A stretch of 64,000 bases of DNA from Gammaproteobacteria bacterium RIFCSPHIGHO2_12_FULL_36_30 (lineage in GTDB: Bacteria; Pseudomonadota; Gammaproteobacteria; Coxiellales; Coxiellaceae): NCBI GenBank assembly GCA_001801815.1, contig MGXU01000007.1, positions 124,001-188,000 of the forward strand, given 5' to 3'. Under the pieces are notes generated by a model that saw only the letters and a list, made by a program, of their open reading frames with translations, made no database searches and was not told where the DNA came from. Shown piece after piece: positions 25,042 through 33,283 of the stretch (within the stretch, counting starts at the first letter, position 1; each line of letters opens with the position of its first letter). Both the position numbers and the translations under genes were made by a program.

Positions 25042-26439
25042 TTAAGCAAGATTGTTTGCAGATAGGTAATGATTATATTGAATCGATGTGTCGCGAGGTT
25101 TTTTGAGATACGACGTCAATCTTGCCCAACAGCCCTTTTCTTGAGTTGATTGCACAGCAACTGCTGACGGTGTTTTCGCACGCCCAAACAATAATTCCAA
25201 TACCAATTTTGCATAATACGCATAATCTCGCACAAACATCGGTACGGCTAATATTAATGTCAATCCAATACCAGCGATAATATATCCTTTATTCTCATCA
25301 GTTAAATTTTCTTTTTGTGATATTTGTAACAGTGTGTGCACAATTGCTGGAAAAACAGCTAAAGAATTTCCGGTTGAACTAATCACACCAAAACATTTAA
25401 TTAAAAAAATGCCGATGTGATGATTATTTTGTTGTGTGTCATCTTGTGATTGTGTTTTTTTATATTTCGCCTGCATTGTTTTATGCAAAAAATTAGGTGC
25501 GACCGTGAAAAAAGTACACAATGTAAGACCAGACATTCCAACGAAAAGCGCTTTAGCAAAAGTTCCCCATTCAAAATTAAAATCACCTTTATCATAAAAT
25601 GCTGCCATCATGTTAATTAATGCCATTGCGCAACTAATCAGAAATGTGACAAATAGATTCAGAAAAATATCTTTTCTATTTCTACGATAATATTCCATTG
25701 CATAAGGATCTTTTTTTAACGCACGCTTAATTCGAATTTGTGTCAATGCTTGTTGCGCTTGAAACGCGCAATAACAAATAGCAGAGCAAACACCAACAAT
25801 ATAAGCTAACACTTTAAATATTATTTCGCGAATATGTGAAGGTTGATCTGTAAATAATGCGGTAATTTGACGCGTGACGCCAAGCACACCTACTTCACCT
25901 CGAAACCAAGCACCCAACATTCCGCCTGGCATTAATGCGAGCAAAATGATTAATAAAAAAATGGGTAAATTTCCATTTTCATCACGCAATAAATTCAGAT
26001 TTTTTTTAACAGCACTGCGAATACGACATAATTCAGCAACACTATCTTTTGAACTAATGATAGTTAAAATTGCATCTGTCACACAAAATGATGCAGCGCC
26101 TGTTACCGTAAAAATGGATGCCCATTGCTGATTATTTTGTTTTATAAAAGGCTCTGATAATAAAAATTGCAATGCATCTCGTGTCACAACATATCGAAAC
26201 GTGCAGGATAATGCTCTTCCGCCTAATAAGAAAAAAGTGACAGCGCGAACATAGCGAGAATAATGAACTGATGTTGTTGATGATCTTTCTATTTCTTGTA
26301 ATACAACAACTTCTTGTCCAGCTTTTTTTGCTGTTTCAATAATGTCATTTACTTTTTTTAATAATTCTTGGGTTGTAAGATTGCTGACGTCTGCGACATC
26401 CTGCAATGGATTGGATAGTAAACGTTCTTCACGTGTCAC
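25042..26439 (-). CDS. unknown multi-pass membrane protein with C-terminal CWARLT motif
   Basis: I do not recognise this 465-residue protein. A soluble N-terminus with a short coiled-coil (about 25-55) is followed by roughly eight hydrophobic segments between 65 and 430, separated by basic loops (for example IRIKRALKKDPYAMEYYRRN). The C-terminal tail contains EKGCWARLTSYLKKPRD, sharing CWARLT with the protein at 9771-10463. Start is a GTG at 26439 with AGG upstream. A translocated effector is conceivable in this type of genome but nothing in the sequence proves it. Confidence 0.6.
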   Translation of the reverse strand: MTREERLLSNPLQDVADVSNLTTQELLKKVNDIIETAKKAGQEVVVLQEIERSSTTSVHYSRYVRAVTFFLLGGRALSCTFRYVVTRDALQFLLSEPFIKQNNQQWASIFTVTGAASFCVTDAILTIISSKDSVAELCRIRSAVKKNLNLLRDENGNLPIFLLIILLALMPGGMLGAWFRGEVGVLGVTRQITALFTDQPSHIREIIFKVLAYIVGVCSAICYCAFQAQQALTQIRIKRALKKDPYAMEYYRRNRKDIFLNLFVTFLISCAMALINMMAAFYDKGDFNFEWGTFAKALFVGMSGLTLCTFFTVAPNFLHKTMQAKYKKTQSQDDTQQNNHHIGIFLIKCFGVISSTGNSLAVFPAIVHTLLQISQKENLTDENKGYIIAGIGLTLILAVPMFVRDYAYYAKLVLELLFGRAKTPSAVAVQSTQEKGCWARLTSYLKKPRDTSIQYNHYLSANNLA

Positions 26440-26505
26440 AGTATATTGCCTGCAATGCTAGTCCATTTGCAAAATACAGTTACTGATTTTCATTGTACCA
26501 TAAAA

Positions 26506-27552
26506 TTATAATGCGTAGCGCTGCCATATTGGCAATGTTCGCCGCATATTTTTTAAAAATTTCCACAAACCCACATTCGCTTCTTGATGTCCAAATGGAT
26601 CGGTCACAATAATGGGAAAACCAATACCCAATCCAAACAATCCTGGCGCAATAATCCCATTTGATTGATCATAGTCATGTAATGATATATCTGCGATTGA
26701 AATATGGCGCGGGCAAAAACCAATTGCATAAATTGCTTTTGTGCATTGCGGTAAAAATTGTTCGATATTTTTTTCTGTTGATTGATGTCGTGAAATTTGC
26801 GGCAAACATTTTTTTGAAATATTTTCTCGCACCCACTCCGCTGTTTCACCTTTTAGTCCCGTATCATCATACAAAATCCAATCATCCATTAAAACAGCAT
26901 AACGCAATGGCGATTGATAAAAATTCACAACCTTTTTCACACCCGCTTCAATTAAATTGCGAATGGCGATCATCGCGGAATGTGAACTGCCGAAAATCGC
27001 AACAACATCATTTTCGTTACATATTTTTTTTAATTCACTTGGCGTTAATGCAATTTCTAATTTTATTTCTTCAGGGTTTTTATAATGTAATGATTTTGGT
27101 TCAGCGCCTGTTGCTAGAATTACTTTTTCTGCACAAAAATAATTTTTTTCGGTGTGCAATTGCCAACAGCCTGCATCGATTGATAATTCGGTGACAATTG
27201 TTTTTTGAGCTGCAACTTTTTTTTGTAAATGATTTGTGATGAATTGCAGTGGATCTGTTACATTTTTTAATTGCGTAAAATGATTATGATCTAGCGCATC
27301 AAATGCAAAATCACATGATTTTTTTTTATAATCAAAACTATCGACTTCATGCAAGAATTTGTGAAATAGTGCGACACGTGTATTGCTATTCACTTCACCC
27401 CAATGACGTCCAAAATCACCAACTTGAAAATAGGGATCAATCCACAGAATATCTTTTCCAGAAATGCCTGCATCTAACAATAATCCAACTGCGGCAATGC
27501 CAGCAGGTCCTGCGCCGACAACTGCCCATGCAAATGGTTTTTTTTGTGACAT
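26506..27552 (-). CDS. FAD/NAD(P)-binding oxidoreductase
   Basis: 348 residues. The N-terminal FAD motif is WAVVGAGPAGIAAVGLLLDA; a second nucleotide site is VVAIFGSSHSAMIAIRNLIEAG (about 182-203); ILATGAEPKS marks the closing strand of the first domain. The arrangement is that of pyridine-nucleotide-disulfide/flavin monooxygenase-like oxidoreductases, but no CxxxxC redox disulfide is present, so it is not a thioredoxin-reductase-type enzyme. Substrate unknown. Divergent from ispF with 56 bases between starts. Confidence 0.8.
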   Translation of the reverse strand: MSQKKPFAWAVVGAGPAGIAAVGLLLDAGISGKDILWIDPYFQVGDFGRHWGEVNSNTRVALFHKFLHEVDSFDYKKKSCDFAFDALDHNHFTQLKNVTDPLQFITNHLQKKVAAQKTIVTELSIDAGCWQLHTEKNYFCAEKVILATGAEPKSLHYKNPEEIKLEIALTPSELKKICNENDVVAIFGSSHSAMIAIRNLIEAGVKKVVNFYQSPLRYAVLMDDWILYDDTGLKGETAEWVRENISKKCLPQISRHQSTEKNIEQFLPQCTKAIYAIGFCPRHISIADISLHDYDQSNGIIAPGLFGLGIGFPIIVTDPFGHQEANVGLWKFLKNMRRTLPIWQRYAL

Positions 27553-27608
27553 AATTTTACTCGGGAATTTTTGGAAAAAATATGCGTTTATGATAGGCTA
27601 TTGGCATT

Positions 27609-28124
27609 ATGAATTCACCTCATTTTGAATTTTTTGTTGGGCAAGGTTTGGATGTGCATGCATTAAAACCCCTCGATCATGATCACACTATTCCGCTCTG
27701 CGGTATTGTAGTGCCCTGTCGTTTTCAAATTATTGCGCATTCAGATGGTGATGTTGCATTGCATGCGCTTGTTGATGCGTTACTCGGCGCAATTGGTGCG
27801 GGCGATATTGGCGAGCATTTTCCGCCGAGTGATTTAAAATGGAAAAATGCAGATTCGATGCAATTTGTAAAACATGCAATGCAATTATGCGCTGAAAAAC
27901 AGGCTATTTTAGTGAATGTAGATATTACCATTATTGCTGAAAAGCCAAAAATCTCAACATATAAAAATGCGATGAAAGGAAAATTAGTGGAAATACTTGG
28001 AATTGATCTTGATCGCATTAACATTAAAGCAACCACGACTGAAAAATTAGGTTTTTTAGGACGGTCAGAAGGAATTGCAGCACAAGCTATTGTCAGCGTT
28101 AAAGTACCTATAAAACAAGCATGA
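27609..28124 (+). CDS. ispF: 2-C-methyl-D-erythritol 2,4-cyclodiphosphate synthase
   Basis: Fifth enzyme of the MEP isoprenoid pathway. 171 residues with GQGLDVHAL (metal Asp and His), AHSDGDVALHALVDALLGA, DIGEHFPPSD and TTTEKLGFLGR, all conserved active-site or substrate loops. It overlaps ispE by four bases (ATGA), so the two are coupled. ispD, usually fused or adjacent, is not in the window. Confidence 0.96.
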   Translation: MNSPHFEFFVGQGLDVHALKPLDHDHTIPLCGIVVPCRFQIIAHSDGDVALHALVDALLGAIGAGDIGEHFPPSDLKWKNADSMQFVKHAMQLCAEKQAILVNVDITIIAEKPKISTYKNAMKGKLVEILGIDLDRINIKATTTEKLGFLGRSEGIAAQAIVSVKVPIKQA

Positions 28125-28993
28125 AAATTACTGCGCCTGCAAAGTTAAATTTATTTTTACATATTACTGGGCGACGCGATGACGGATATCATTTATTAGA
28201 AAGTTTATTTGTATTTACTGAGTTTGGTGATATTGTCGACATAAAATCTGATAAAACATTATCACTCGTTATTGACGGGCCTTTTGCTGAAACATTAAAA
28301 AATGAATCTATAGAAAATAATATTGCGTATCGCGCTGCCCTACTTCTTCAAAAAAAATATCGTGTTCTGGACGGTGCTAAAATTCATTTAATAAAAAATA
28401 TTCCGATTGGCGCAGGTTTAGGTGGTGGCTCATCTGATGCCGCAGCTGTTTTAAAGGGATTAAATCAGCTATGGAATTTAAATTTAAATTTAGAAACATT
28501 ATGCGAAATTGGGCTGTTATTAGGTGCTGATATTCCAGCGTGCATTATTGCAAAACCGGCAATTATTTCTGGGATTGGTGAAACGATAACGCCTTTTGAA
28601 TTGCCATTTTCAATACCAGTTTTGCTGGTTAATCCAAATTTGCCATTAGCAACTTCAGCTGTTTTTCAAGCGTATAAAAATAATCATCAACCTTTTACCG
28701 TGTGTTTAAATCAAAAAATAAATACCGCAAATTATACAGTATTGATTGATTCGCTTGCTGCAGCGCATAACGATCTTCAAACTTCAGCACTGCAGTTACT
28801 ATCGGAAATTCAAACGATTTTAATACTTTTGCGGCAACAATCTGGATGTGATTTAGCAAGAATGAGCGGAAGTGGAGCGACTTGTTTTGCCTTATTTTCA
28901 GACTTTTCTGCTGCAGAATCAGCAATGAAAATAATCACAAAAAACCACCCTACTTTTTGGATTCAATTATCTAGTATTCAATGTTCTACGTAG
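28121..28993 (+). CDS. ispE: 4-diphosphocytidyl-2-C-methyl-D-erythritol kinase
   Basis: GHMP kinase of the MEP pathway phosphorylating CDP-ME. 290 residues: N-terminal PAKLNLFLHITGRRDDGYHL, ATP loop IPIGAGLGGGSSDAAA (about 91-106), and C-terminal MSGSGATCFALF. Normal length. The stop codon TAG (28991-28993) lies inside a 20-bp perfect palindrome, after which the plasmid-type replication module begins. Confidence 0.96.
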   Translation: MKITAPAKLNLFLHITGRRDDGYHLLESLFVFTEFGDIVDIKSDKTLSLVIDGPFAETLKNESIENNIAYRAALLLQKKYRVLDGAKIHLIKNIPIGAGLGGGSSDAAAVLKGLNQLWNLNLNLETLCEIGLLLGADIPACIIAKPAIISGIGETITPFELPFSIPVLLVNPNLPLATSAVFQAYKNNHQPFTVCLNQKINTANYTVLIDSLAAAHNDLQTSALQLLSEIQTILILLRQQSGCDLARMSGSGATCFALFSDFSAAESAMKIITKNHPTFWIQLSSIQCST

Positions 28994-28999
28994 AACATT
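28980..28999. repeat. 20-bp perfect palindrome over the ispE stop codon
   Basis: AATGTTCTACGTAGAACATT is a perfect palindrome that includes the last codons and stop of ispE. It marks the boundary between chromosomal genes and the replication module. I found no second copy near 34.4 kb. It could be a terminator without U-run, a protein-binding site or a scar of recombination. Confidence 0.6.
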
Positions 29000-29081
29000 T
29001 GAGTAATAGCCGCAATCTATTACTGAATGTTATTTAAAAAAATCTTTATTTTTCAAAATGTTATATAAATATTTCTATTAA

Positions 29082-29100
29082 TGGTCGGTCATTATGTAAT
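29082..29100 (-). repeat. distal inverted iteron copy
   Basis: The minus strand reads ATTACATAATGACCGACCA, matching the direct iterons at 29848-29930 at 17 of 19 positions but in the opposite orientation and about 770 bases away. Confidence 0.6.
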
Positions 29101-29106
29101 AAGTTG

Positions 29107-29491
29107 TCCGGCGGTCCGGATGTCTTGTGAGCATTTCGCTCAATCAGCGTCCGGAGTTCCGGACAACTAAAAGGTTATTGTGTTTTAGATTTGTCCGGAG
29201 TTCCGGACAATTGAAATAATAATTGTGCTTCATTAAGCTAGATCTTTGGACAAATGAAAACCATTTCATCATCATGCTTGGCGTCCGGATGTCCGGACAA
29301 TTTAACAAGATCATATATCTATTCTCCAAACCTGACAATGTAAATACTCTATTTCGGAACAAGTCCGGAACTCCGGACATATTTAATATTTACTAGCGCT
29401 TTAGTTTATTATGTCCGGAGTGCCGGACAACTTCATCAGCTTAAAATTCACGATTCGCAGCCGGTCAGAATGTGGTGTCCGGATGTCCGGA
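29107..29491. repeat. sopC-like centromere: array of TCCGG-N4-CCGGA palindromes
   Basis: Seven intact 14-base cores TCCGG-N4-CCGGA start at 29107, 29150, 29194, 29284, 29364, 29414 and 29478, most extended to GTCCGGAnnTCCGGACAA. Decayed copies are at about 29237 and 29325. Unit starts are thus about 43, 44, 43, 47, 41, 39, 50 and 64 bases apart. An eighth copy with one mismatch is at 29790-29803. Tandem palindromes of about 43-bp period upstream of sopA/sopB-type genes recall the 43-bp units of F-plasmid sopC, so this is the likely ParB-binding centromere. Binding is inferred. Confidence 0.75.
29460..29475 (-). repeat. distal inverted iteron copy inside the centromere array
   Basis: The minus strand reads CCACATTCTGACCGGC, an exact match to the iteron core ACATTCTGACCGGC but in reverse orientation relative to the 29848-29930 cluster. 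It touches the seventh centromere palindrome. Confidence 0.6.
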
Positions 29492-29552
29492 CAAAACGAT
29501 AAGAACATTAAAAAAACAATCGCCAAGAGTAGATTCGCATTTTTGAATCTTT

Positions 29553-29750
29553 GCGCTCACTCGCGACAATGTAACTGAAAAAAATAAATTGAGATGTAAA
29601 GATATGACCTATTGCTTTTTCCGCTCGAAAATGAACCATCCCTGGTTCGGTCCCGCGTCTGTCGTGACGCTACTCGCTGCAAAAGCAATAGGTCATATCT
29701 TCACATCAACTTAATATAATATTTTCAGTTACATTATCGCTCGCTCGTTT
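29553..29750. repeat. long imperfect inverted repeat, about 200 bp
   Basis: Outer arms share AATGTAACTGAAAA (29568-29581 with complement 29722-29735) and inner arms share a 21-base perfect stretch (29599-29619 with 29681-29701). The 61-base centre is GC-richer and contains CCGCTCG and CATCCCTGGTTCGG. Similar architecture recurs at 32317-32438, 33271-33458 and 61322-61511 with largely different sequence. No gene lies within it. Confidence 0.75.
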
Positions 29751-29789
29751 AAGATTTGTGTGGTGCGAAACTTTTAATTGATAAAACCG

Positions 29790-29803
29790 TCCAGACCTCC
29801 GGA
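29790..29803. repeat. isolated centromere-type palindrome
   Basis: TCCAGACCTCCGGA, one mismatch from the TCCGG-N4-CCGGA core, lies between the long inverted repeat and the iterons. Confidence 0.5.
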
Positions 29804-29816
29804 CAAAATATCACCC

Positions 29817-29964
29817 TGTGCATATGTGCGTAACTATTCAAAAAATATTACATTCTGACCGACCATAAAACCACATACTGACCGACCACTTATTACATTC
29901 TGACCGGCAAATCATTACATTCTGACCGGCCTATATATAACTAGTATAACTACAATAACTGTTA
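29817..29964 (+). other. probable iteron-type replication origin (oriV)
   Basis: Four direct iterons with consensus YACATTCTGACCGRC (one has CATACTG) begin at 29850, 29873, 29895 and 29917, giving 22-23 base spacing, i.e. two helix turns. A DnaA-box-like ATATGCACA (one mismatch from TTATGCACA) is on the minus strand at 29817-29825. An AT-only-rich tract follows at 29931-29964. With a TrfA-like initiator encoded downstream this is the layout of iteron-controlled plasmid origins. Function is inferred. Confidence 0.65.
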
Positions 29965-30024
29965 GTAACTATCCTGTGTGTATGTGGACGCAAAAACGCG
30001 TCCACATACACACAGGATAGTTAC
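29965..30024. repeat. perfect 27-bp inverted repeat with 6-base loop
   Basis: The arm at 29965-29991 is the exact reverse complement of 29998-30024, with loop AAAAAC. It lies between the iterons and parA. No U-run follows, so it is a poor terminator. Candidates: a ParA operator, a replication-initiation or single-strand hairpin, or a barrier between origin and parA transcription. Confidence 0.85.
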
Positions 30025-30115
30025 AAATTAATTTTTAAGGATTAAAAATTTGCAAATATCCATAAATTTTGTTATTTTTAAATAAACATAAGGAATTTGG
30101 CAAAAGGGAGCTTTC

Positions 30116-31312
30116 ATGTCTGCCAACGATATTTTGCAGGAACTGTATTCCAAAGGTTCTAGGTCGCTCGAAATTCTTCGAAAGAATGCTGTCAATCCGC
30201 ATGATGTCAAAGTACTGAAGCAGTGGGGCATTTCTGATGCTGCCACTATGATTGGCAGAACACCACAAACATTACGCAATCTCGAAGAATCCGGAAAAAT
30301 TAAATCACCTCGCAAAATTCAAAATGGAAAACGCATCGAACGCGTTTACAGCTTAAAAGAAATAAATGAAATTCGCGAATTATTTAAATTACGCCCATCA
30401 AAACCAATCGGCGCAAAACCAATCACAATTGGAATTGTAAATTTTAAAGGTGGAGTAGGGAAATCATTTACATCACTCACCTTATCACAATCACTCGCAT
30501 TAAAAGGCTACAAAGTTTTATTAGTGGATGGCGACAGTCAAGGTACATCAACCCATCAAGGTGGTGGATTAATTCCTGATTTGCATGTGAAACCCGATCA
30601 AACATTATTAAATATTTTAATCGGCGAAAGCGACGATATTTCAAAATGCATTATTAACACACACTGGGACGGCCTTGATTTAATTCCCGCAAATTTAACG
30701 CTCTACAATGCAGAAATGATTATTCCCAATCAAATTTATCAACATCGCCAAGAAACTGGAAAAATTTTACCGTTTTACACACGCTTAAAAAATGCATTAG
30801 ACAGTGTTTCTGATCATTACGATGTTATTATTATCGACACGCCACCGTCATTAGGTTTTATTACATTAAATGTATTATTTGCAGTAAATGGATTAATGAT
30901 TCCACTGTTGCCATCTGAAGTTGATTATTGCAGCACCATTCAATTTTTAAACATGGCGCAAGAATCTTTAAATCGTTTACCGAAAATAAATTATCAATTT
31001 GTGCGATTACTCATTAGTCGTCACAAACCATCTTCTATGCAGGCAAAAACAATGGAAGGTGCAATACGACAAGTATTTGGCTCATCCGTTATGACAAATT
31101 TTATGATTGAAACTGAAGCCGTTTCAAAAGCATCGGCTGATATGAAAACTATTCACGAAGTTGAAGCACACCCTAACGATAAAAAAACATTTAAACGCGC
31201 GACTGATCACGCCAATCAAGTTGCAGAAGAATTAGAATTGTTATTAAAAATGGCGTGGGGTGCATCGGATAAAAACACACCAGTGATAACAGAATACAGC
31301 GAGGTTAACTAA
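30116..31312 (+). CDS. parA: ParA partition ATPase, SopA/P1 ParA type
   Basis: 398 residues. The N-terminal 100 residues hold a helix-turn-helix region (AATMIGRTPQTLRNLEESGK and RVYSLKEINEIRELF), typical of type Ia ParA that also represses its operon. The deviant Walker A box is NFKGGVGKSFTS (about 108-119), with YDVIIIDTPPSLGF as the Walker B/switch segment. It segregates the replicon by moving along the nucleoid with ParB bound to the centromere. GGGAG precedes the ATG. It overlaps parB by one base. The origin and candidate centromere lie immediately upstream. Confidence 0.94.
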   Translation: MSANDILQELYSKGSRSLEILRKNAVNPHDVKVLKQWGISDAATMIGRTPQTLRNLEESGKIKSPRKIQNGKRIERVYSLKEINEIRELFKLRPSKPIGAKPITIGIVNFKGGVGKSFTSLTLSQSLALKGYKVLLVDGDSQGTSTHQGGGLIPDLHVKPDQTLLNILIGESDDISKCIINTHWDGLDLIPANLTLYNAEMIIPNQIYQHRQETGKILPFYTRLKNALDSVSDHYDVIIIDTPPSLGFITLNVLFAVNGLMIPLLPSEVDYCSTIQFLNMAQESLNRLPKINYQFVRLLISRHKPSSMQAKTMEGAIRQVFGSSVMTNFMIETEAVSKASADMKTIHEVEAHPNDKKTFKRATDHANQVAEELELLLKMAWGASDKNTPVITEYSEVN

Positions 31313-32280
31313 TGTCACGGAAGAAACCACAATCAGCGATGGCGGCATTATTGGATTTTACAGAATTATCCACGGCAGAACCATCAACGCTAATTGCCGA
31401 AACTCGCCCTTGGGATGCGCAGTCATTTGTGCCTGCGTCAGAAAACACGGTATTGACACATTCTACAAATAGTTTAATTTCTATTGATCCGGATGATTGT
31501 ATTTTATGGCCGTTTTCAGACAGACCATCCGATGAGTTAGGTGATATGGATTTACTCACAATATCTTTAAAAGAACATGGACAACAAGAGCCTATTTTAG
31601 TGCGTAAAAATAGGCAAAAAACGCATCATCATTATGAAATTATTTTTGGTCAACGCAGATGGCGTGCTGCACAAGCTGCAAAAATAAAATTAATTGCAAT
31701 GTGTAAAGAGATTAGCGATCAACAAGCGTCTTTATTTCAAAAAGAAGAAAATGAAAATAGAAAGGAATTAAGTGATTATGCGCGTGCAATGAGTTATCGC
31801 GCACAAATTGACGGCGGTGTTTATAAAAACGAAACAGACTTAAGCAAAACATTAGGTATTAGTAAACAAGCATTAAATGATTTGATGTCTTATTTGCGCG
31901 TACCTGAAACATTGCGCGAAGCAATTGGACATTTTAAAAATTTGTCAAAAAAAATGGTGATTAGATTAGCGGCGCTTTCAAAAGATAAAGAAATGTTAGA
32001 TATATTATTGCATTTAGCACCTAAAATTAGCGATCAAACGATTACAACAACAACATTAGATAAACATATTCAAAGTTTTTTATCGCCGGGAATTAAAAAA
32101 AATAAATTACTACAATCCGTTTTTGAAAAAAAGAGTTTGTCGGGGGAAGTGCAATATAAGACAGTGATACAACACTCAGGTGATGTATCACTGCTTATTA
32201 ATCGGAATTTTATTAATGCAGCGCAAGCTGAAACGTTGCATCTAAAATTTTCTGAATTTTTAGATGGATTTTTAAAGTAA
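31312..32280 (+). CDS. parB: ParB partition protein, SopB/P1 ParB type
   Basis: 322 residues. The ParB/Srx-like domain shows DLLTISLKEHGQQEPILVRK and IIFGQRRWRAAQAA (the GxRR motif, here GQRRWRA) at about 81-130; an HTH at TDLSKTLGISKQALNDLMSY (about 178-197); a C-terminal dimerisation part. Plasmid-type proteins of this group use the HTH to bind inverted repeats such as sopC, which fits the palindromes at 29107-29491. Start and parA stop overlap (TAATG). Confidence 0.92.
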   Translation: MSRKKPQSAMAALLDFTELSTAEPSTLIAETRPWDAQSFVPASENTVLTHSTNSLISIDPDDCILWPFSDRPSDELGDMDLLTISLKEHGQQEPILVRKNRQKTHHHYEIIFGQRRWRAAQAAKIKLIAMCKEISDQQASLFQKEENENRKELSDYARAMSYRAQIDGGVYKNETDLSKTLGISKQALNDLMSYLRVPETLREAIGHFKNLSKKMVIRLAALSKDKEMLDILLHLAPKISDQTITTTTLDKHIQSFLSPGIKKNKLLQSVFEKKSLSGEVQYKTVIQHSGDVSLLINRNFINAAQAETLHLKFSEFLDGFLK

Positions 32281-32316
32281 GGTGTAACAGATCAGCGCCT
32301 CTTTGTCTGAACTGGT

Positions 32317-32438
32317 AAAACGTCGAGGTTGATGCGATTTTTTGTGATAAATTGAGTTGAAAGCGCAGGTGTACTGATCAGTCCATCGAGCATTTCAACG
32401 AAATTTATCGCGAAAAAGCGCGCAACATCGGCGTTTGG
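32317..32438. repeat. imperfect inverted repeat before the rep gene
   Basis: Arms 32317-32362 and 32393-32438 are complementary over about 45 bases with several mismatches and one indel, including exact GATAAATT and GTTGAAA blocks; the loop is 30 bases. It fills the parB-rep gap and ends 32 bases before the rep ATG, so it could act on rep expression. Confidence 0.6.
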
Positions 32439-32470
32439 TGTGTAGGGTGATTTGTAGTAGGGTGATTAGG

Positions 32471-33283
32471 ATGGAATCGTTTTTAATACCACATATTCCG
32501 CACGATAAAAGAATTATTCCGAACGATATGATTCGCTCATCGCTTTTTACCATCGCAAATCATAATAGCGAAAGAACGTATTTAAAAAATAAAAAAATCT
32601 CTTCATTTTTATCAACTGATATTATTTATACTGGTGAAGAACTGCGACAAGATGATGAAGATGTTTGGCTGCAATTAATTTATTTAGCTTCGCAGTCGCA
32701 AGAAAATGAGATTACTTTTAAACCCTATACTTTTTTATCGCAAATTGGCTGGGCGCAGCGCACACAATATCGCGATCGATTAAAAGCATCATTAACGCGT
32801 ATGTCCGCAACCACGCTTGAAATTTATAATCACAATTTTGAAAAAGGACTTGGGTTTTCTTTGGTGAGAAAATTTGAATGGTATAGCGATGATAAACAAT
32901 TAAGTCATTGGAAAGTGTGGCTTGAGCCTGAAGTCGTAAAATTGTATAGTGAGCTTGGAAAAATGTATTCTAAAATTCATTGGGATCAGCGCAAACAATT
33001 AAAACCACTGGCAAAATGGTTACACGCATTTTATTCATCACACGCAGAACCAGAACCCATTCCATTATTAAAATTAATGTCGTTATCAGGCTCCAAAACA
33101 AAAAATACAAAACATTTTAAAGAAATGCTACGCGATGCATTTTTAGAATTAGTGCGCATTGGTTTTTTAAATAATGATGTGTGTATTGATGAGCATTATT
33201 TTGTGAGTGTTTCTCGTGTGAAAGAAAAATATAAATTAGTTGAGTCGCGGTCTAATGCAGCGAGCGAAATAAAAAATCCATGA
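32471..33283 (+). CDS. TrfA-like plasmid replication initiator
   Basis: 270 residues from ATG 32471 (AGGG eight bases upstream; upstream TTG/GTG codons are possible). The body IYTGEELRQDDEDVWLQLIYLASQ followed by FKPYTFLSQIGWAQRTQYRDRLKASLTRMSATTLEIYN and LKPLAKWLHAFYSSHAEP matches TrfA-type initiators (PF07042), made of winged-helix domains that bind iterons and recruit DnaA and helicase. The iterons at 29848-29930 are the presumed target. The stop lies within the left arm of the next long inverted repeat. Confidence 0.85.
   Translation: MESFLIPHIPHDKRIIPNDMIRSSLFTIANHNSERTYLKNKKISSFLSTDIIYTGEELRQDDEDVWLQLIYLASQSQENEITFKPYTFLSQIGWAQRTQYRDRLKASLTRMSATTLEIYNHNFEKGLGFSLVRKFEWYSDDKQLSHWKVWLEPEVVKLYSELGKMYSKIHWDQRKQLKPLAKWLHAFYSSHAEPEPIPLLKLMSLSGSKTKNTKHFKEMLRDAFLELVRIGFLNNDVCIDEHYFVSVSRVKEKYKLVESRSNAASEIKNP

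Noticed and set aside
29144-29380. Minus-strand open frame of 78 codons across the palindrome array
   Set aside because: Its codons are made of the repeated TCCGG palindromes; the period is not a multiple of three and there is no ribosome-binding site. Treated as centromere DNA.
29641-29660. GGTTCGGTCCCG resembling a tRNA T-arm
   Set aside because: It is the centre of a long inverted repeat; no acceptor stem, D-arm or anticodon arm fits around it.
29082-29930. CRISPR array
   Set aside because: The repeats are palindromes and 22-base-step iterons without 20-40 base unique spacers of constant length, and no cas genes are present.
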